The position numbers and the translations under genes are program-made. A stretch of DNA of 64,000 bases. It comes from Catonia carolina. Its lineage: Eukaryota > Arthropoda > Insecta > Hemiptera > Achilidae. The stretch covers positions 58,822,672 through 58,886,671 of the forward strand of contig JAQMRL010000003.1 in assembly GCA_035578175.1 (NCBI GenBank). The letters are read 5' to 3'. This document shows, piece by piece, positions 58,735-64,000 of this stretch. Every line of letters begins with the position of its first letter. Within the stretch, counting starts at the first letter, position 1. The notes below the pieces were generated by a model. That model saw only the letters and a list, made by a program, of their open reading frames with translations. It was not told where the DNA came from and ran no database searches.

Positions 58735-59140
58735 AAATTAAGATATCTCTTTCATTGGAAAACAAAAAATTATTGTACAAAGCTATTATCAGCCCTGTAT
58801 GGAAGTACGGCCTTCAATTATGGGTTACTGCTAGTAACAGTAATATTAATATTATGCAAAGGTTTCAGAATAAAGTACTAAGAAATTTGGTAAATGTTCC
58901 TTGGTATGCAAGTAACACTGAAGTGAGTGAAAACTTGAAAATTCCATTTGTTAAAGAAGAAATAAGAAGGCTCAACGAAAAATATCACGTTAAATTGTCA
59001 ACACATATATAAATCATTTTGCTCTAAATTTACTAGATAATAGTCAAATCACCAACGTTTGAAACGGCATCATGTCTTGGATCTCCTTGACAGATTATAA
59101 GGAAACAAAACTAAACGAAAGAAAAATTAACACACTATAA
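58735..59140 (+). pseudogene. Jockey-like LINE ORF2 C-terminal fragment
   Basis: An open frame (58755-59012) reads 'NKKLLYKAIISPVWKYGLQL', 'NINIMQRFQNKVLRNLVNVP' and 'WYASNTEVSENLKIPFVKEE'. Coding sense then continues in another frame with 'NHFALNLLDNSQITNV' (about 59010-59060) and 'SWISLTDYKETKLNERKI' up to about 59125. The arrangement 'YKAIIxPVWxYGxQLW', 'QRFQNKVLRxIVNxPWY', 'LLDNS' is the Jockey-type ORF2 C-terminus. One clear frameshift near 59010 and one nonsense codon near 59060 break it. It is relatively well preserved. Confidence 0.8.
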
Positions 59141-60879
59141 TAATTAAACAAACGATTAAAAGATAATTAACAAATAAATAACAAGCTAAATATTTTATTA
59201 ATACAAATGACTTTTAACAATAATTGAAGATAACCTAAAGAAAATTAAATTGCATGTAACATATTATGTTTAGTTGCTTTTTTACGAAAAGGGATTAAAT
59301 GGAAGCCCCCTTTTTCGTGTTATTTTGTATTATATAATTCAATTGTAGTAGCTTCTTGCTGATTGAGTACAGTATTATTCAATTTTAAAAAATTAAGGAA
59401 AACAAATTATTTGTCGTAGTGTTAATTCCATCCGAAATTTGATAACCACATTCTGATGAACTTCCCGAAAATAATTAAGGCTGATTAAACAATTTTTGTG
59501 GAAGCAGATGCATTTTAAACGTAAAATATGTAATTTAGGTCTAAAGAAAAAAGGTAATTATCCATTTCAAATATTGATTATCTCATATGTAAAAAACCTA
59601 GCGAATCGCTGTTTAAGAAACGGCAGCACATAGAATTTTGCAAATTTCTTTTGCCAAAATAACCTGAAATAGATTTTCATCAGCCCTTTCATAAAATTTA
59701 AAAAATAAACTAATGAGATTATAGTATTATAATAAGTGAGGCATTGAAGAGAGATGAATAAAAATGTTTTATTTTAGAGTTATTTAATATATCTTCGTTT
59801 AAAGTTTTGATGTATTGCGAATATAAAATTGTTATTCGTTTCTGCATATTAGGTTAACTATTACGTACCGACGTCAATTTATTTTATATATTTTTCAATA
59901 AAGAACATAGGAAAAATTATATTTCTTATTTTATTTTTTATACTTGAAAAATTGTTCTTGAATGCGATGGACTGGTGAGATAAATTTGTTAGCGTAACGA
60001 CAAAAACTTTATCCTTCCGATAGATAATAAATATAAGGGTATACTCTTTTTTTCTTTAATACGCTTTATCAAAACTTTGATGCAGTAATAAATAGATGCA
60101 GCTTGGAATATAATAAGATAGAATAAGGAAGTTTCTCCTACGTACTCAGCACTAAATAATGGGAAAGGTTGGGCGAACTTTCAATGGCCCTATACCTTCA
60201 CCTAAGTGTCTTAACTACACCCATTCAAGTAACGTGTCCATCAATCTAACTAGTTTAAACACAATTCGGGTAGTTTTAACATAAATGTAGGTAAAAGTAC
60301 TTACAAACTGATATTTAAGACAGTAAATTTCTATGGTTTTATTTTTTAATGGGTTAACTTGAAAACAATCCACTATTAGAATTCTACATTTCAGAAGTAT
60401 TTATAAGGTACAATCTTATAAAATGTTTTAATCTGATATAAAGTTATTTCAATAAAATAATTTAAATTAAACTCTTGTAGTACGAATATAAATTACTAAT
60501 TGCGATTATAAACTTAAAAAATAATTGAAGTAATAAATAAAACTGAATAAATATTATTGAATTGAGATAATAAGAAATTTTAGACTATTATATTATTTTT
60601 ATTTTTGTTTTTAGTATTAGCACTTTTCCTCTTGAATTGTTTCTTATTTATTTGTTTTGTTTATTTACATTCTTCTATTTAAAAATTAAAGTTAGCAAGT
60701 GTAAGAAAATTGGTAAAAATATTTACTTGTATGAATTTATTGTTACTGAAATCATTGCAGTATTCACACTATGGTTCAGTAGTCACCAAATAACTTTCAT
60801 GAAGGTCTCCTTAAAATTTTGATGAGGTGCCATGGTCCGGCTAACGTTTTGCTTAGGTCTACCTTATCGATTTTTAAAA
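59141..60879. other. AT-rich interval, no recognised gene
   Basis: Nothing recognised. Confidence 0.4.
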
Positions 60880-60884
60880 TTTAG

Positions 60885-60889
<5 letters not shown>

Positions 60890-60917
<28 letters not shown>

Positions 60918-61133
60918 CTCTTTAATTCTTTATTTACAACTGTAAAAACGTTACAACAAGCAAATGTGATGATTATGATAATAATGTAAATGACATGATA
61001 GGCATGAGAGGGGTAGGGCCCCCATTGGTGCCTCCCCAAGAATGAAATTTGTATATCAAATTAGCAGGTCTCTACTCCAGCGTCTTTTAAGGCGTCTAGG
61101 GGGATTATCAGGTAAATGGACGGAGGAAAGTAA
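60890..61133 (-). mobile_element. Strongly 5'-truncated copy of the 9694 Jockey-like LINE
   Basis: The + strand begins with a T run (60890-60917), the reversed poly(A). It continues as the reverse complement of 9907-10119, with landmarks 'GGGGTAGGGCCCCCATTGGT', 'GAATGAAATTTGTATATCAA' and 'AGGCGTCTAGGGGGATTATC'. Identity with the 9694 copy appears above 90%. Only the last 25 or so codons of ORF2 and the 3' UTR remain. No clear target duplication was found. Confidence 0.88.
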
Positions 61134-61135
61134 GC

Positions 61136-61583
61136 AATCATCTTATGCTAATTGTTGATTTTGAAAAGGGTTGAGCAATAACATGTAGCAACTGTTTCAA
61201 ACTACTGTAGGGCCGAGTACAAAAGTTGTAACATTTGTATTTTTTAGCGCAGCACTACCACAAGTTGCTTTTAGCCTGATCGCAGCTCTAAACTAGTTCA
61301 ACGAGCACCAACTCTCTTCAGAGAAACTGAGGTATATTACGTATTGACATCACTAGTTGCACTCGGCGTGCACACAGCCTAAATGGCAAAAAATTCACAC
61401 ACGAAAGTAAGATCTGCATACAAAATAATAGTCTCTATTGCTCGCAGTTCGCAATAAGTTGAAGATTCGGACGCAGACTGTGGTCCGCCAGTTGGTGACT
61501 ATAGTTTTCACCACCTAAAATCTTGACTGGTCAGCAAATACTTTATTATGGATTTAAAACAACGAATAACAATAAAAATATAT
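61136..61583. other. Interval without recognised gene
   Basis: Composition is somewhat more even than in the flanks. No coding frame, tRNA-like element or shared repeat recognised. Confidence 0.4.
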
Positions 61584-61585
61584 TG

Positions 61586-61666
61586 GGCGCCAGCTTTATC
61601 AGTAGAGTATGAGAAAATTGAATAAATAAAGCTCTACTTTTCTAAGCATTAAACTAAATATTTAAT
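61586..61666 (+). repeat. Long direct repeat flanking a LINE, left copy
   Basis: About 81 bp (starting GGCGCCAGCTTTATCAGTAG) matches 62233-62313 with about 6 mismatches and one 1-base gap. It ends exactly where the reversed poly(A) of the enclosed LINE begins. Confidence 0.88.
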
Positions 61667-62232
61667 TTTTTTTAAATTTATTTATTGTAACTAGCCTTAG
61701 ACTAACGAACAATTTTATTCAAACTTAATTTACCTAAGAATTACTTTATCATAAGAAAATAAAACCCAATGGCTACACTTATTTTCTAACAATAACAATT
61801 ATTTAAGATATAACTCTAATGCTACTCTTACTTTTAAAGATTAGTATTTCCTATTGCTATTCTTATTTCCTATGTTAAATGTACCTAAGTAGGCTACAGC
61901 TTTATACCAAATCTTACTTATTATTACACATTTAAAAATAATAATTAAGAAATAAACAAAATCCTTGCGAATCTTTTCTTTTCCTCATCCACCGTTTCAA
62001 TGTTCAGATCCCGATGGAGGTTATCATTCCGAATGTACCACGGAGCATCGACAATATTTCTCAGGACTATATTTTGAAGCCTTTGTATTATTTCCATATT
62101 GCTGGTTTTCGTACAGCCCCAGAGCTGAATACCGTAAGTCCAAACTGGTTTTAACACCTGTTTATAAATTAACAATTTGTTAAAGGTTGACAAGACCGAC
62201 TTCCTACCTATTAACCAGTACATTTTTGTACT
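61667..62232 (-). mobile_element. 5'-truncated Jockey-like LINE between long direct repeats
   Basis: On the minus strand the insert starts at 62232 with 'YWLIGRKSVLSTFNKLLIYK', continues 'VLKPVWTYGIQLWGCTKTSN' and 'IIQRLQNIVLRNIVDAPWYI', then 'RNDNLHRDLNIETVDEEKKR', and stops at about 61945. A 3' region of about 280 bp ends in a short A run (T run at 61666-61673). The frame is uninterrupted over 92 codons, but the usual 'LLDNS ... LKRxxPxDL' end is missing, so the ORF closes early. Its flanking direct repeats are far longer than usual LINE target duplications. Confidence 0.85.
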
Positions 62233-62313
62233 GGCACCAGCTTTATCAGTAGAGTATGAGAAAATTGAATAAATAAGCTCTAAATTTTTTAGCGTTAAAC
62301 TAAATATTTAATT
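62233..62313 (+). repeat. Long direct repeat flanking a LINE, right copy
   Basis: Partner of 61586-61666; it begins directly at the 5' truncation point of the LINE. Confidence 0.88.
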
Positions 62314-62943
62314 AAACTACTAACAATATTACCCTTAACCTATTTAAAATATAGCCAATGATTCGCTGCTGCGACTTTAATAAAAAACAAAACTTAAATA
62401 ACCCTTAAGACATGCGAAATAAATTTATCTCAACTAAATATTTTTCCCCTTTCTTCTTCTTCTCTTCGCTCTCCTGGTCACTCGTCGTTCTCCTGGTCAC
62501 TTTTTCAAATACTAGCTCCTTCTTAACCAACTATTCCACTCTTTTAAGTCCCAAGGGAACTGATTTTAATTTTCTGGATCCAAACCAGGAAACCTCTGGT
62601 TGACAAATGTCCTTCTCCCACCAACTGTTCAACCAACCTGGAGGGTCAACAAGAAGGAGAACCAACCCAATTATTGACTGTAAGTTGGTAGGTGGAAGAA
62701 ATACCCAAAAACACAGAGGGAAATACACCTGCCTAATGAATACTACCCAGTATCAGATGATTGAAAGTTGGCTATTTTTTCAACTTATTGTCTAACTACT
62801 ATTCTAAATGTTACTAATTCTAACAATGAGGTTTTTCCCTTACATTGTTTATTTGGGTTTTAACTTAATAATGGAAATTACGGTAATTAAGAGTTACCAT
62901 AACTTCCAAAATAAATCGTTATAATGCATCCTGCAGTTTGAAA
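62314..62943. other. Unexplained, compositionally distinct interval
   Basis: 62430-62760 is less AT-rich than its surroundings and carries overlapping short frames: 'PNQETSG' then 'FSHQLFNQPGGSTRRRTNPI' and 'VGGRNTQKHRGKYTCLMNTT'. A duplicated TCTCCTGGTCACT word occurs at about 62470-62500. It resembles a decayed transposon or retroelement 5' region but could not be assigned. Confidence 0.35.
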
Positions 62944-63251
62944 TTAATTCTATTTTATATAATGAATTTATATAATAAATTTCACTAACCTTCCTTTTTA
63001 ACTGCATCAACTTTTATTTTCACTTACACGTGTTTCGGTGGATCCACCATCATCAGAGTAAACAACATTTAATTGAAACCAAAAACTGTATTTATCAAAA
63101 ATCTATAGAGGATGATACATCTTCGGTTATTTGTATAAAAACCGTGTAAGTGTAAGAACCCGAAACACGTGTAAGTGAAAATAAAACTTGACGCAGTTAA
63201 AAAGGAAGGTTAGTGAAATTTATTATATAAATTCATTATATAAAATAGAAC
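62944..63251. mobile_element. Inverted repeat with arms of about 95 bp, possibly a Penelope-type or foldback element
   Basis: The left arm (62944-63038) and right arm (63155-63251) are reverse complements with only a few mismatches. They share 'TATATAATGAATTTATATAA', 'CACTAACCTTCCTTTTTAAC' and 'CACTTACACGTGTTTCGG'. The 116 bp spacer is not symmetrical and holds the rest of a hammerhead-like motif. No protein is encoded. High arm identity suggests a recent origin or gene conversion. Confidence 0.85.
63019..63062 (-). ncRNA. Hammerhead-ribozyme-like motif
   Basis: Read on the minus strand from 63062 the order is as follows. Stem I strand TTTACT; core CTGATGA (63056-63050); one extra T (63049); stem II GGTG, loop GATC, CACC (63048-63037); core GAAA (63036-63033); stem III CAC/GTG with no loop (63032-63027); T and A at the cleavage position (63026-63025); stem I partner AGTGAA (63024-63019). 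TTTACT and AGTGAA pair over 6 bp with one G-U. This is the layout of a minimal type I hammerhead with a very short stem III, as known from Penelope-like elements and retrozymes. The extra T between core and stem II is non-canonical, so self-cleavage is uncertain. Confidence 0.5.
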
Positions 63252-64000
63252 CATAACTTCTATTGTACAATTGCGTTTTACAATGGTACAAATTCATTCA
63301 ACTTGAGACGAAAGACTGGTTCACAGGTGGTTGAATTTGATGAGTAATCTAATTGTAGCACATATTTCATGAATTGGACGACATCACGATAATTATTATA
63401 ATCTACATGTGAACTGGTATGCTTGTAGTCAGTTGATCACGTGAACAGTACCACAGTCACTTGCCGTACGGATTTGTATGAGTTTTAAATTTACTGTGAA
63501 AAGCATTATGGCATTTTGGTGTATCAACTGATTAGATAAAATTAAGTCGGTCTTTGGTGAGATGTTAGGTAAATAGTAACCACATTGAAACGCCGTGAAA
63601 ACCTGTTAAAATAATTTTTATAATCATCTTTCATGGGTATAGTACTCGTAATTTGTGTAATTGTTTAGTTTTTATGAACTATCTTGGTTTCATAAACGAA
63701 CTGTAACGTTTTATCGCGGTTCTTTCAGGATATGTTTTTTAATAAATTATAAAACTTCCTTCTAAACTAATAACAATTATTTATTAAAAAATCAATCAAT
63801 TACAATAAATTATTACAGCTATAACTTCTTGTAAATTACAATTAAATTACTTAACTTAATAGAAGACTAAACTTATTACAAACTTTCATTAAAACGTAAG
63901 ACTACTTAACTGAAAAAGGAAATTTGGTGTCATATTTATACAATAAAATGGATCATATTTAATTCTTGACACACCCTCTAATACTAATTCACTACGCAAC
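63252..64000. other. AT-rich interval, no recognised gene
   Basis: Nothing recognised before the end of the window. Confidence 0.4.

Overview
This is an AT-rich eukaryotic window, most likely from an insect. Spliced coding exons, tRNA-derived SINEs, Jockey-like and RTE/CR1-like LINE remains, mariner/pogo/piggyBac-type debris and a sidestep-like neuronal adhesion gene all fit an arthropod. The 'CCACCGGGTTGGTCTAG' SINE head resembles SINEs I associate with sap-feeding Hemiptera (planthopper/leafhopper relatives), but the species cannot be fixed from this sequence.

One cellular gene is well supported: the last two exons of a sidestep-like immunoglobulin-superfamily membrane protein on the + strand. 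The fibronectin III exon is 21516-21860; the transmembrane and tail exon is 24630-24889. Splice phases match (1/1), and a poly(A) signal and an ATT microsatellite lie in the 3' UTR. The upstream exons were not found and may lie outside the window. A second + strand gene is suggested by a CpG-rich candidate exon (44049-44248, probably untranslated) and a 59-codon orphan coding exon (47079-47256) with clean splice signals; I do not recognise its product. A third, weak candidate exon is at 11714-11809.

Almost everything else recognisable is transposon debris. From 0.6 to 10.2 kb there is a LINE with only two visible lesions in its reverse transcriptase frame, then five degenerate LINE pieces and a pogo-like MITE carrying a nested LINE. 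From 12 to 20 kb come a second copy of the first LINE family, a long repeat family (here X), a SINE, a second interspersed repeat (here Y) and a broken mariner-type transposase. The sidestep exons are set among SINEs and followed by a TTAA-flanked piggyBac-like MITE and a foldback MITE. From 30 to 42 kb there are an inverted pair of transposase fragments, LINE tails and more SINE and family X sequence. From 45 to 64 kb there are further copies of X and Y, MITEs nested in Y, LINE fragments, a LINE flanked by an unusually long (about 81 bp) direct repeat, and an inverted repeat containing a hammerhead-ribozyme-like motif.

No true tRNA, rRNA or CRISPR was seen. The long intervals between listed features are AT-rich sequence in which I recognise nothing. 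All calls come from reading by eye; no database search was run.
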